Assembly: GCF_000820305.1 (NCBI RefSeq)
Contig: NZ_CDBH01000025.1
Span: 1-64,000 of the forward strand
Length of the DNA: 64,000 nucleotides
Source of the DNA: Aeromonas dhakensis
Lineage (GTDB): Bacteria > Pseudomonadota > Gammaproteobacteria > Enterobacterales > Aeromonadaceae
Direction of reading: 5' to 3'
Positions 56,044-64,000 of the stretch are shown here, one piece after another (the stretch's first letter is position 1; every line of letters begins with the position of its first letter). The position numbers and the translations under genes are program-made. The notes below the pieces were generated by a model. It was not told the DNA's origin. It ran no database searches and saw only the letters and a list, made by a program, of their open reading frames with translations.

Positions 56044-57690
56044 ATGCTAGAGGGTAAACTGACAATCAAGAGCCAGTTGATACTGGCTGTCGCCGTGCCC
56101 TGCCTGGCGCTGCTGCTGGTGGGCGCCGCCAGCCTTCGCAGCATGGGCGCTATCGAACGACAGGCCACCGAGCTCTACGAGAACACCGCCACCCCGATGC
56201 GGGCCATGGCAGAGGTAGTGTCGCGCATCCCCCGCATGCGGGTGGGGCTCGACATGATGCTGTTACAAGAAACCTCGCTCAAGGATGAAAAAGGGGTGTT
56301 GACCCGGGTCAAGGAGACACGGGAAGAGGACATCCCCGAGATGCGCCAAGCCATGCAGCTGGCGGTCAACGCCCAGGTCGATCCTGCCGCGCGGCAAAAT
56401 GCCCAGCAGCTGTTCGAACAATTCGAAGCGATGGAAAAGAGCGAGTTGCAGCCCATGCTGGCCGCCATGGAACAGGGGGACATGGAGAGTGCACGGCGCA
56501 TCTACAAGGAGCGCTACGCGGTAACCTACGGCACCATGCGCAAGAGTGCCAATACCCAGCTCGACGAACTGATGAAGCTGGCCCAGCAGCGTCACGCCAT
56601 CAGTCAGCAGAGCTTCGCACGGGGCGAAAGCCAGATGCTCGCCATCATAGGAGGCGCACTCGTCATCTGCCTGCTGGTCTCCTTTCTGGTACTGCGTGGC
56701 CTGCGCAATCGCGTCAGCTTCCTGCAACAGTACATTGGCTATGCCGCCGAACACCTGGCGCTGGATTCCCGTGCCCAGCTGAAGGGCAATGACGAGCTGG
56801 CGGAGATCACGGTGAGCTTCAATCACTTCGTCAGCAAGATCCACAGCGCCATCGAGCAGGTAGCCCGCAACTCCCATCAACTGGCCGCCACCGCCGACGA
56901 GGTGGCCGCCAAGGCCCAGCTCACCCAGCACAACTGCACCGCCCAGCGGGATCGCACCGTGCAGGTGGCCACCGCCATCCACGAGATGGGGGCTACCGTG
57001 AGCGAAATCGCCGGCAATGCCTCCCTCGCCGCAGAAGTGGCGAGACAGGCCAACGAGCAGGCGGATGCGGGGGCCGGCGTGGTGGCTCAGGCCCGTCATG
57101 GCATCGTCGGCCTCTCCGGCGAAATTGAAGGGGTGGCCGGAGTCATCGAGTCGCTGGCCAGCCAGACCGACTCCATTGGCAGCATCCTCGACACCATCCG
57201 CAGCATCTCGGAGCAGACCAACCTGCTGGCGCTCAACGCCGCCATCGAGGCCGCCCGTGCCGGCGAGCAGGGCCGCGGCTTCGCGGTGGTGGCCGACGAG
57301 GTGCGCAACCTCGCCAGTCGCTCCGCCGCCTCCACCGCCGAGATCCAGGGCATGATCAACCGGCTGCAGGAGCAGAGCGCCCGCGCGGTCAGCGCCATGA
57401 CCCAGGGCCGCAACCAGAGCCTGGAAGTGGTCACCCAGGCCGATGCGGCCAACGGCGCCCTCGGCCAGATCACCGCCCACATCACCCAGATCAGCGACAT
57501 GAACATCCAGGTCGCTACCGCCACCGAGGAGCAGTCCAGCGTGGTGGGCGAGATCAATCGCAACGTGGAAGACATCAACCAGCTCACCATGGAGACCGCC
57601 GACATCGCCCACCAGCTCACCGAGTCGAGCTGCAGCCTGCAGCACCTCTCCGGCGAGCTGGACAAGCTGGTCGGCAACTTCCGGCTGTAA
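56044..57690 (+). CDS. methyl-accepting chemotaxis protein, four-helix-bundle sensor (MCP 2)
   Basis: 548 aa. TM1 about residues 11-31, periplasmic four-helix sensor (about 32-195, with helices such as [19 protein letters not shown]), TM2 about 197-218, HAMP, then a signalling domain nearly identical to MCP 1. The start at 56044 has GAGGAGAA upstream. The sensor differs completely from MCP 1, so ligand range differs while output is shared. Ligand unknown. Confidence 0.88.
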   Translation: MLEGKLTIKSQLILAVAVPCLALLLVGAASLRSMGAIERQATELYENTATPMRAMAEVVSRIPRMRVGLDMMLLQETSLKDEKGVLTRVKETREEDIPEMRQAMQLAVNAQVDPAARQNAQQLFEQFEAMEKSELQPMLAAMEQGDMESARRIYKERYAVTYGTMRKSANTQLDELMKLAQQRHAISQQSFARGESQMLAIIGGALVICLLVSFLVLRGLRNRVSFLQQYIGYAAEHLALDSRAQLKGNDELAEITVSFNHFVSKIHSAIEQVARNSHQLAATADEVAAKAQLTQHNCTAQRDRTVQVATAIHEMGATVSEIAGNASLAAEVARQANEQADAGAGVVAQARHGIVGLSGEIEGVAGVIESLASQTDSIGSILDTIRSISEQTNLLALNAAIEAARAGEQGRGFAVVADEVRNLASRSAASTAEIQGMINRLQEQSARAVSAMTQGRNQSLEVVTQADAANGALGQITAHITQISDMNIQVATATEEQSSVVGEINRNVEDINQLTMETADIAHQLTESSCSLQHLSGELDKLVGNFRL

Positions 57691-57831
57691 TTTTTGGCGC
57701 TCACTTCATCACCCGACAGAGGGCGCCGCGCCCTCTGTCGCCACCACGGCAAGCCGTGACGCAGGCGCTTTTACGCCGCCTCCACCGGCTTCTGAAAATG
57801 CCCCATAATCAGGAAAATGAGAGGAGGAGTT

Positions 57832-58014
57832 ATGGGCAAGCTGGTAGTGATGATAGTGCTGGGGGGGCTGCTCAGCGCCTGCAGCAGCGGACCGGTACGG
57901 GTGCACGGTGCCGATGTGAGCGTCGATGACGCCCGCATCCGGGTCAGCGATGGCAGCAGGGACGGTTACGGCACCTTCTGCCCGCCCGGCCAGGCGAAGA
58001 AGGGGCGCTGCTGA
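57832..58014 (+). CDS. small lipoprotein, function unknown
   Basis: 60 aa. The signal peptide MGKLVVMIVLGGLLSACSS has a lipobox (LSAC), leaving a mature peptide of about 44 aa ending TFCPPGQAKKGRC. Two further cysteines flank the C-terminal CPPGQAKKGRC loop and could form a disulphide. AGGAGGAG precedes the ATG at 57832. Not recognised beyond the lipoprotein signal. Confidence 0.75.
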   Translation: MGKLVVMIVLGGLLSACSSGPVRVHGADVSVDDARIRVSDGSRDGYGTFCPPGQAKKGRC

Positions 58015-58040
58015 CAACCGGCCGCCTGCCGCTGAAAAAC

Positions 58041-58068
58041 AAAAAGCCGCTCGATTGAGCGGCTTTTT
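58041..58068. terminator. bidirectional terminator between the lipoprotein gene and lpdA
   Basis: AAAAAGCCGCTC-GATT-GAGCGGCTTTTT. Serves both convergent genes. Confidence 0.9.
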
Positions 58069-58086
58069 CATGGGGCGGGAAGAGAA

Positions 58087-59514
58087 TTACTTCTTCTTCT
58101 TGGCCTTGGCGTTCGGCAGGTCGGTGATGGAGCCTTCGAACACTTCGGCAGCCAGACCCACGGACTCGTGCAGAGTCGGGTGAGCGTGGATGGTCAGCGC
58201 GATGTCTTCGGCGTCGGCACCCATCTCGATGGCCAGACCGATTTCACCCAGCAGTTCACCACCGTTGGTACCCACGATAGCACCACCGATGACGCGGCCG
58301 CTCTCCTTGTCGAAGATCAGCTTGGTCATGCCGTCGGAGCAGTCGGACGCGATGGCGCGACCGGAAGCAGCCCACGGGAAGGTGGCGACTTCGAAGTTCA
58401 GGCCCTGTTGCTTGGCTTCCTTCTCGGTCAGACCAACCCAGGCCATCTCCGGCTCGGTGTAGGCGATGGACGGGATCACTTTCGGGTCGAAGTAGTGCTT
58501 CTTGCCGGCGATGACTTCGGCAGCCACGTGGCCTTCGTGCACACCCTTGTGAGCCAGCATCGGCTGACCGACGATGTCGCCGATGGCGTGGATGTGCGCC
58601 ACGTTGGTACGCAGCTGCTTGTCCACCTCGATGAAACCGCGCTCGGTCACGGCAACGCCGGCCTTCTCGGCATCCAGCATCTTGCCGTTCGGCACACGAC
58701 CTACGGCAACCAGCACGTTGTCGTAACGAACCGGCTCGGCCGGGGCGTGCTTGCCTTCGTAGGAGACGTACAGGCCGTCTTCACGGGCTTCAACTGCGGT
58801 GACCTTGGTCTCCAGCATGATGTTGAATTTCTTGGCAACGCGCTTGGTGTAGATCTTGACGATGTCTTTGTCGGCAGCCGGTACCAGCTGGTCGGCAAAT
58901 TCCACCACGTCGATCTCGGAGCCCAGGGAGGAGTACACGGTACCCATCTCCAGACCGATGATGCCGCCACCGATGACCAGCAGCTTGCCCGGAACGGTAG
59001 TCAGTTCCAGCGCATCGGTAGAGTCCCATACACGGGGGTCGTCATGGGGGATGAACGGCAGCTTAACCGGACGGGAACCGGCGGCGATGATGGCGTTGTC
59101 GAAGGTGACGGTGGTCTTGCCGTCGGCGCCTTCCACTTCCAGGGTGTTCGGGCCGGTGAACTTGCCGAAGCCGTTCACAACCTGGACTTTACGCATCTTG
59201 GCCATGCCGGCCAGACCACCGGTCAGCTGGTTGATGACTTTCTCTTTCCACAGACGCACCTTGTCGATGTCGGTCTGCGGGGCACCGAAGACGATGCCGT
59301 GCTCGGCCAGCGCCTTGGCTTCTTCAATGACTTTGGCGACGTGCAGCAGCGCCTTGGACGGGATGCAGCCCACGTTCAGGCAGACGCCCCCCAGGGTGGA
59401 GTAACGCTCGACGATAATGGTATCCAGACCCAAGTCAGCCGCACGGAAGGCAGCGGAATAACCGGCAGGGCCAGCACCCAGTACTACGACCTGGGTTTTG
59501 ATTTCTTTACTCAT
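58087..59514 (-). CDS. lpdA: dihydrolipoamide dehydrogenase (E3)
   Basis: 475 aa FAD flavoprotein, E3 of pyruvate and 2-oxoglutarate dehydrogenases. FAD-binding VVVLGAGPAGYSAAF, redox disulphide GGVCLNVGCIPSK, NAD-binding LLVIGGGIIGLEMG and the C-terminal dimer active-site His in IHAHPTLHES. E. coli Lpd is 474 aa. Start at 59514, with GAGG five bases before it; an ATG at 59517 is too close. Third gene of the aceE-aceF-lpdA cluster, separated by a terminator from aceF. Confidence 0.96.
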   Translation of the reverse strand: MSKEIKTQVVVLGAGPAGYSAAFRAADLGLDTIIVERYSTLGGVCLNVGCIPSKALLHVAKVIEEAKALAEHGIVFGAPQTDIDKVRLWKEKVINQLTGGLAGMAKMRKVQVVNGFGKFTGPNTLEVEGADGKTTVTFDNAIIAAGSRPVKLPFIPHDDPRVWDSTDALELTTVPGKLLVIGGGIIGLEMGTVYSSLGSEIDVVEFADQLVPAADKDIVKIYTKRVAKKFNIMLETKVTAVEAREDGLYVSYEGKHAPAEPVRYDNVLVAVGRVPNGKMLDAEKAGVAVTERGFIEVDKQLRTNVAHIHAIGDIVGQPMLAHKGVHEGHVAAEVIAGKKHYFDPKVIPSIAYTEPEMAWVGLTEKEAKQQGLNFEVATFPWAASGRAIASDCSDGMTKLIFDKESGRVIGGAIVGTNGGELLGEIGLAIEMGADAEDIALTIHAHPTLHESVGLAAEVFEGSITDLPNAKAKKKK

Positions 59515-59630
59515 CATGACCTCTTTGTCGTTCTTATATCCCCGGACAGCGCAGTCTTAAGCCAGGACAAGGCGGCTGCAGCCGTGAAAAAAACGGGGCA
59601 AGTTTACAATCCTGTTAACGAAATGAGAAG

Positions 59631-59658
59631 TAAAAAGGGCAGGCTCTGGGCCCGCCCT
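59631..59658 (-). terminator. terminator between aceF and lpdA
   Basis: Minus-strand AGGGCGGGC-CCAGA-GCCTGCCCT followed by TTTTTAC. About 115 bp upstream of lpdA, so lpdA probably also has its own promoter, as in E. coli. Confidence 0.7.
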
Positions 59659-59663
59659 CTCAC

Positions 59664-61562
59664 TTACAGGACCAGTCGACGGATGTCGGACAGCACGCCG
59701 TTCATGGTGGTGATGAAGCGGGCTCCATCGGCACCATCGATGACGCGGTGGTCGTAGCTCAGGGCCAGCGGCAGCATCAGGCGTGGCGCGAACTCTTTGC
59801 CGTTCCACTTCGGCTTCATCTCGGACTTGGAGACGCCCAGGATGGCCACTTCCGGCGCGTTGACGATCGGGGTAAAGCTGGTACCACCGATGCCACCCAA
59901 GCTGGAGATGGTGAAGCAACCGCCCTGCATGTCGGCAGCGGTCAGCTTGCCGGCACGAGCCTTCTTGGAGATCTCGGCCAGATCGCGAGACAGCTCCATG
60001 ATGCCCTTCTTGTTGACGTCGCGCACCACGGGCACAACCAGACCGTTGGGGGTATCCACCGCCACACCGATGTGGATGTACTTCTTCATGATCAGCTTGC
60101 TGCCATCTTCGGACAGGGAGCTGCAGAAACGCGGGTGAGCTTCCAGCGCCTTGGCGGCGGCTTTCAGGATGAACACCAGCGGGGTGATCTTCACGTCTGC
60201 CTTCTGCTTCTCGAGCATCGCGTTCTGCTCTTTGCGGAACGCTTCCAGCTCGGTGGTATCGGCTTCGTCGAACTGGGTGACATGGGGGATCATGACCCAG
60301 TTGCGGTGCAGGTTCGGACCGGAGATCTTCTGGATGCGGGTCAGATCGACCTCTTCCACATCACCGAACTTGCTGAAATCGACCTTTGGCCACGCCAGCA
60401 CACTCATGCCGTTGCCGTTACCAGTGCCTTGGCCTGCAGCCGGAGCGGACTCGGCGCGCTTGACCGCATCCTTCACGTAGGCCTGCACGTCTTCTTTGAC
60501 GATGCGACCCTTGCGACCGGAGGCTTTCACCTTGGCCAGGTTGACACCAAACTCGCGAGCCAGACGGCGTACCGCCGGAGAGGCGTGTACGTAGGCATCG
60601 TTGGCAACGAAGTCGGAGGCGGCAGCAGCCTGGGCAACCGGCGCAGGAGCAGCGGCAGCCGGAGCGGCAGCAACAAGTGCAGCGGCAGGAGCCGGAGCAG
60701 CCACGGCAGCCGGAGCGGCACCAGCCACTTCGAATACCATGATCAGGGAACCGGTGGAGACCTTGTCACCCGCCTTCACCTTGATCTCTTTGACCACACC
60801 GGCGAACGGCGCAGGCACTTCCATGGAGGCCTTGTCACCTTCCACGGCGATCAGGGACTGGTCGGCTTCAACCTTGTCACCCACGGCGACCATGATCTCG
60901 GTGACTTCGACTTCGTCGCCACCGATATCCGGTACATTGACCTCTTTGGCAGCGGCGGCAACCGGGGCAGCAGCCACGGGAGCGGCAGCCTGGGCCGGTG
61001 CAGCAGCAACGGCAGGAGCGGCGCCAGCCACTTCGAACACCATCACCAGGGAGCCGGTAGAGACCTTGGCGCCAGCGGCAACCTTGATCTCGACCACGCG
61101 GCCCGCGAACGGTGCCGGCACTTCCATGGAGGCCTTGTCACCTTCCACGGCGATGATGGACTGGTCGGCTTCAACCATGTCGCCCACGGCAACCATGATC
61201 TCGGTCACGTCCACTTCGTCGTCACCGATGTCCGGCACGTGCACGTCTTTGCGAGCGGCAGCAGCAGGAGCGGCGGCCGGTGCGGCTGCAACCGGTGCAG
61301 CGGCCTGAGCCGGCGCAGGTGCGGCAGCACCCTCGGCTTCGAAGATCATGATCTGGGAACCGGTAGCAACCTTGTCGCCCACCTTGATCAGGATCTCTTT
61401 GACGATACCGGCGGACGGGGCCGGGACTTCCATGGAGGCCTTGTCGCCTTCTACCGCGATGATGGACTGATCGAGTTCGACCTTGTCACCCACGGCCACC
61501 ATGATCTCGGTGACTTCAACTTCATCGGCGCCGATATCCGGCACCATAATCTGTTTGGACAT
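59664..61562 (-). CDS. aceF: pyruvate dehydrogenase E2, dihydrolipoyl acetyltransferase
   Basis: 632 aa core of the pyruvate dehydrogenase complex. Three lipoyl domains follow one another (about residues 1-75, 105-180, 205-280), each with the lipoylated Lys in GDKAS (first at K41), joined by Ala/Pro-rich linkers. The peripheral-subunit-binding domain is [20 protein letters not shown]. The catalytic domain ends in [15 protein letters not shown] with active-site H605 and D609. E. coli AceF is 630 aa. Neighbours aceE and lpdA supply E1 and E3. Confidence 0.96.
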   Translation of the reverse strand: MSKQIMVPDIGADEVEVTEIMVAVGDKVELDQSIIAVEGDKASMEVPAPSAGIVKEILIKVGDKVATGSQIMIFEAEGAAAPAPAQAAAPVAAAPAAAPAAAARKDVHVPDIGDDEVDVTEIMVAVGDMVEADQSIIAVEGDKASMEVPAPFAGRVVEIKVAAGAKVSTGSLVMVFEVAGAAPAVAAAPAQAAAPVAAAPVAAAAKEVNVPDIGGDEVEVTEIMVAVGDKVEADQSLIAVEGDKASMEVPAPFAGVVKEIKVKAGDKVSTGSLIMVFEVAGAAPAAVAAPAPAAALVAAAPAAAAPAPVAQAAAASDFVANDAYVHASPAVRRLAREFGVNLAKVKASGRKGRIVKEDVQAYVKDAVKRAESAPAAGQGTGNGNGMSVLAWPKVDFSKFGDVEEVDLTRIQKISGPNLHRNWVMIPHVTQFDEADTTELEAFRKEQNAMLEKQKADVKITPLVFILKAAAKALEAHPRFCSSLSEDGSKLIMKKYIHIGVAVDTPNGLVVPVVRDVNKKGIMELSRDLAEISKKARAGKLTAADMQGGCFTISSLGGIGGTSFTPIVNAPEVAILGVSKSEMKPKWNGKEFAPRLMLPLALSYDHRVIDGADGARFITTMNGVLSDIRRLVL

Positions 61563-61588
61563 TGTGCTTTATCCTCTTGCGTGCATCC

Positions 61589-61662
61589 GCGTGACCGACT
61601 GCTGTCACGCGTCTTTCGCGTTAACCTTTGCAAGGCCGTGCCGGGCAGCGAGTCCCGGCACG
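61589..61662 (-). promoter_or_regulatory. two hairpins in the aceE-aceF intergenic mRNA
   Basis: CGTGCCGGG/CCCGGCACG (61637-61662) and GCGTGAC/GTCACGC (61589-61610) lie within the 113-bp aceE-aceF gap. They lack T-tracts and probably affect processing or the E1:E2 ratio. Confidence 0.5.
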
Positions 61663-61675
61663 ACACTTGATCCTC

Positions 61676-64000
61676 TTACGCGTACAGCGGGTTGACCTTG
61701 TCGGCATCGATGCCGTACTTGGCGATGGCCTCGGCCACAACCTGCTTGTCTACCTCGCCGCGCTTGGCCAGTTCGGTCAGGGCAGCAACCACTACGTAGA
61801 ACTCGTTCACTTCGAAGTGACGACGCAGGTTGGCACGGCTGTCGGAACGGCCGTAACCGTCGGTACCCAGCACGCGGTAGTTTTCGGTCGGCACGAAGGC
61901 ACGCACCTGATCGGCGAAGGACTTCATGTAGTCGGTCGCAGCGATGGTGGCTTCGGAACCCAGCACCTGAGCGATGTAGGGAACGCGAGCCTCGGCAGTC
62001 GGGTGCAGCATGTTCCAGCGATCCGCGTCCTGACCGTCACGAGCCAGCTCGTTGAAGGAGGTGACGCTGAACACGTCGGAACCGATGCCGTATTCGCTGG
62101 CCAGGATCTGGGCGGCGGTGCGCACGTGACCCAGGATGGAGCCACAACCCAGCAGCTGTACCTTGGCCTTGGTGCCGGCCACGGTTTCCAGCTTGTAGAT
62201 ACCCTTGCGGATGCCTTCCTCGGCGCCTTCCGGCATGGCCGGCATGGCGTAGTTCTCGTTCAGAGTGGTGATGTAGTAGAACACGTTCTCCGGGTTCTCA
62301 CCGTACATGCGGCGCAGACCGTCCTGTACGATCACCGCTACTTCATAGGCGTAGGACGGGTCGTAGGAGACGCAGTTAGGGATGGTGTTGGCCAGGATGT
62401 GGCTGTGACCATCTTCGTGCTGCAGACCTTCGCCGTTCAGGGTAGTACGACCGGAGGTCGCACCCAGCAGGAAGCCACGGGCTTGCTGGTCACCGGCTGC
62501 CCACGCCATGTCGCCGATCCGCTGGAAGCCGAACATGGAGTAGTAGATGTAGAACGGGATCATCGGGCAATCGTTGGTGCTGTAAGAGGTCGCAGCGGCC
62601 AGCCAGGAGGACATGGCGCCCAGCTCGTTGATACCGTCTTGCAGAACCTGACCCTGCTTGTCTTCCTTGTAGTAGGAGACGATGTCGCGGTCTTGCGGGG
62701 TGTACTGCTGACCGTGCGGGCTGTAGATACCGATCTGGCGGAACAGACCTTCCATACCGAAGGTACGGGCTTCGTCAGCCAGGATCGGCACGATGCGCTT
62801 GCCGATAGACTTGTCTTTCAGCATCACGTTCAGGGAACGCACGAACGCCATGGTGGTGGAGATTTCACGCGCCTGTTCACCCAACAGCGGACCAAAAGCA
62901 TCCAGCGCCGGGATTTCCAGCTTGGTGGTGCTCTCGCGCAGACGGGTCGGAACATAACCCTTCAGAGCGGCACGACGGGCGTGCAGGTACTTGTGCTCTT
63001 CGGTACCCTCTTCGATCTTCAGGTACGGCAGGTTTTCCAGCTGCTCGTCGGTCACCGGCAGGTTGAAACGATCGCGCAGGTGACGCACTGAGCCCAGATC
63101 CATCTTCTTGACCTGGTGAGCGATGTTCTTGCCTTCGGCTGCTTCGCCCATGCCATAGCCCTTGATGGTCTTGGCCAGGATCACGGTCGGCTTGCCCTTG
63201 GTCTGTGCAGCCTTGGAGAAAGCGGCAAACAGTTTGCGAGGATCGTGACCACCGCGGTTCAGGGCGAAGATCTCCTCGTCGGTCATGTCTTTGACCAGCG
63301 CGGCGGTTTCCGGGTAACGGTTGAAGAAGTGCTCGCGCACGTAGCCGCCATCGCGGGACTTCATGGTCTGGTAGTCACCATCCACGGTCTCGTTCATCAG
63401 CTGGATCAGCTTGCCGGAAGTATCTTTCTTCAGCAGCTCATCCCACTTGCGACCCCAGATAACCTTGGTGACGTCCCAGCCGGCGCCGGCGAACAGGCCT
63501 TCCAGCTCGTTGATGACCTTGCCGTTGCCGACAACCGGGCCATCCAGACGCTGCAGGTTGCAGTTGACCACGAACACCAGGTTGTCGAGCTTTTCACGCA
63601 CGGCAACGGTCAGGGCGCCCTTGGCTTCCGGCTCGTCCATCTCGCCGTCACCCAGGAAGGCGTAAACGGTCTGCTCGGAACAATCCTTGATGCCACGGTC
63701 GGTCAGGTACTTCAGGAAGCGAGCCTGATAGATGGCGGCGATGGGGCCCAGACCCATGGAGACGGTCGGGAACTGCCAGAATTCCGGCATCAGTTTCGGG
63801 TGCGGGTAGGAAGGGATACCCTTGCCATCCACTTCCTGACGGAAGTTGTCCAGCTGCTCTTCGGTCAGGCGACCTTCGGCGAAGGCACGGGCGTAGATGC
63901 CCGGGGAGATGTGACCCTGGAAGTAAACCAGATCGCCACCGTCTTTCTCGTTGCGGGCACGGAAGAAGTGGTTGTAGCAGACTTCGTAGATGGTCGCGGA
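61676..64000 (-). CDS. aceE: pyruvate dehydrogenase E1 (partial, 5' end beyond window)
   Basis: 775 codons (774 residues and the stop) remain of an enzyme of about 887 aa; the N-terminal part lies beyond 64000. It decarboxylates pyruvate with thiamine diphosphate and acetylates the AceF lipoyl groups. The ThDP motif is AFLGDGEMDEPEAKGA followed by VFVVNCNLQRLDGPV. The frame is open to the window edge: the region before DGKGIPSYPHPKL reads RLTEEQLDNFRQEV and matches AceE. First gene of the aceE-aceF-lpdA cluster; any pdhR lies outside. Confidence 0.95.
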   Translation of the reverse strand, partial: SATIYEVCYNHFFRARNEKDGGDLVYFQGHISPGIYARAFAEGRLTEEQLDNFRQEVDGKGIPSYPHPKLMPEFWQFPTVSMGLGPIAAIYQARFLKYLTDRGIKDCSEQTVYAFLGDGEMDEPEAKGALTVAVREKLDNLVFVVNCNLQRLDGPVVGNGKVINELEGLFAGAGWDVTKVIWGRKWDELLKKDTSGKLIQLMNETVDGDYQTMKSRDGGYVREHFFNRYPETAALVKDMTDEEIFALNRGGHDPRKLFAAFSKAAQTKGKPTVILAKTIKGYGMGEAAEGKNIAHQVKKMDLGSVRHLRDRFNLPVTDEQLENLPYLKIEEGTEEHKYLHARRAALKGYVPTRLRESTTKLEIPALDAFGPLLGEQAREISTTMAFVRSLNVMLKDKSIGKRIVPILADEARTFGMEGLFRQIGIYSPHGQQYTPQDRDIVSYYKEDKQGQVLQDGINELGAMSSWLAAATSYSTNDCPMIPFYIYYSMFGFQRIGDMAWAAGDQQARGFLLGATSGRTTLNGEGLQHEDGHSHILANTIPNCVSYDPSYAYEVAVIVQDGLRRMYGENPENVFYYITTLNENYAMPAMPEGAEEGIRKGIYKLETVAGTKAKVQLLGCGSILGHVRTAAQILASEYGIGSDVFSVTSFNELARDGQDADRWNMLHPTAEARVPYIAQVLGSEATIAATDYMKSFADQVRAFVPTENYRVLGTDGYGRSDSRANLRRHFEVNEFYVVVAALTELAKRGEVDKQVVAEAIAKYGIDADKVNPLYA

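Overview
The window looks like chromosomal DNA of an Aeromonas species (Gammaproteobacteria). It is GC-rich, and its gene content fits that genus: ydcSTUV-patD, treRBC, acnB, aceEF-lpdA, bfd-bfr, hlyU-tmcA, several CheV/MCP chemotaxis genes, an SieB-family gene and a Phe-Thr-Phe-Asn tRNA cluster. The genus call rests on recalled protein similarity and gene order, not on a search.

Layout. 0-0.8 kb: the end of a tRNA-Leu array, a ComFB-like gene and a small membrane protein with a candidate Fur box. 1-9.2 kb: an NhaC antiporter, a LysR regulator and a polyamine uptake/degradation operon (ydcSTUV-patD). 9.2-13.35 kb: an accessory island. Two AT-rich genes, each followed by an integron-type attC site, lie between long composite repeats in inverted orientation. 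No integrase is present in the window, so the structure resembles a CALIN (attC cluster lacking integrase). The first cassette encodes a HEPN-type putative RNase, the second a small membrane protein preceded by eight heptamer repeats. 13.4-17.7 kb: an acetyltransferase, a BPL_N-domain protein, an orphan PotD-like binding protein, a small exported protein and maa. 17.7-22 kb: the trehalose system (treC, treB, treR) with two TreR-type operators. 22-30.5 kb: an AEC permease, a HMA metallochaperone, ansB, a CaCA-family antiporter behind a yybP-ykoY (Mn2+) riboswitch, an SieB-like protein, mgsA, a DUF885 lipoprotein, bfr and bfd. 30.5-36.8 kb: hlyU-tmcA, an SDR, cheV, a YjiH-like membrane protein and a hypothetical gene. 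36.8-40.6 kb: a putative ion channel, four tRNAs, plsY, and folB-folK separated by two decayed 53-bp copies of the folK start. 40.7-48.5 kb: a YbaK-domain protein, mdtD, a CobW GTPase plus sugar-lactone oxidase operon, a LysE exporter, a LysR regulator and a CSS-EAL phosphodiesterase. 48.6-64 kb: acnB, a patatin/beta-barrel protein, two neighbouring MCPs with almost identical signalling halves, a small lipoprotein, and lpdA-aceF-aceE (aceE runs off the right edge).

How the genes work together. Polyamine import feeds PatD, which makes GABA. TreB/TreC import and hydrolyse trehalose under TreR. AceE/AceF/Lpd make acetyl-CoA, and AcnB acts in the TCA cycle it feeds. Bfd/Bfr store and release iron. 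FolB and FolK catalyse consecutive folate steps. The most unusual regions are the 9.2-13.35 kb cassette island, the folB-folK junction and the Mn2+-riboswitch/antiporter unit.
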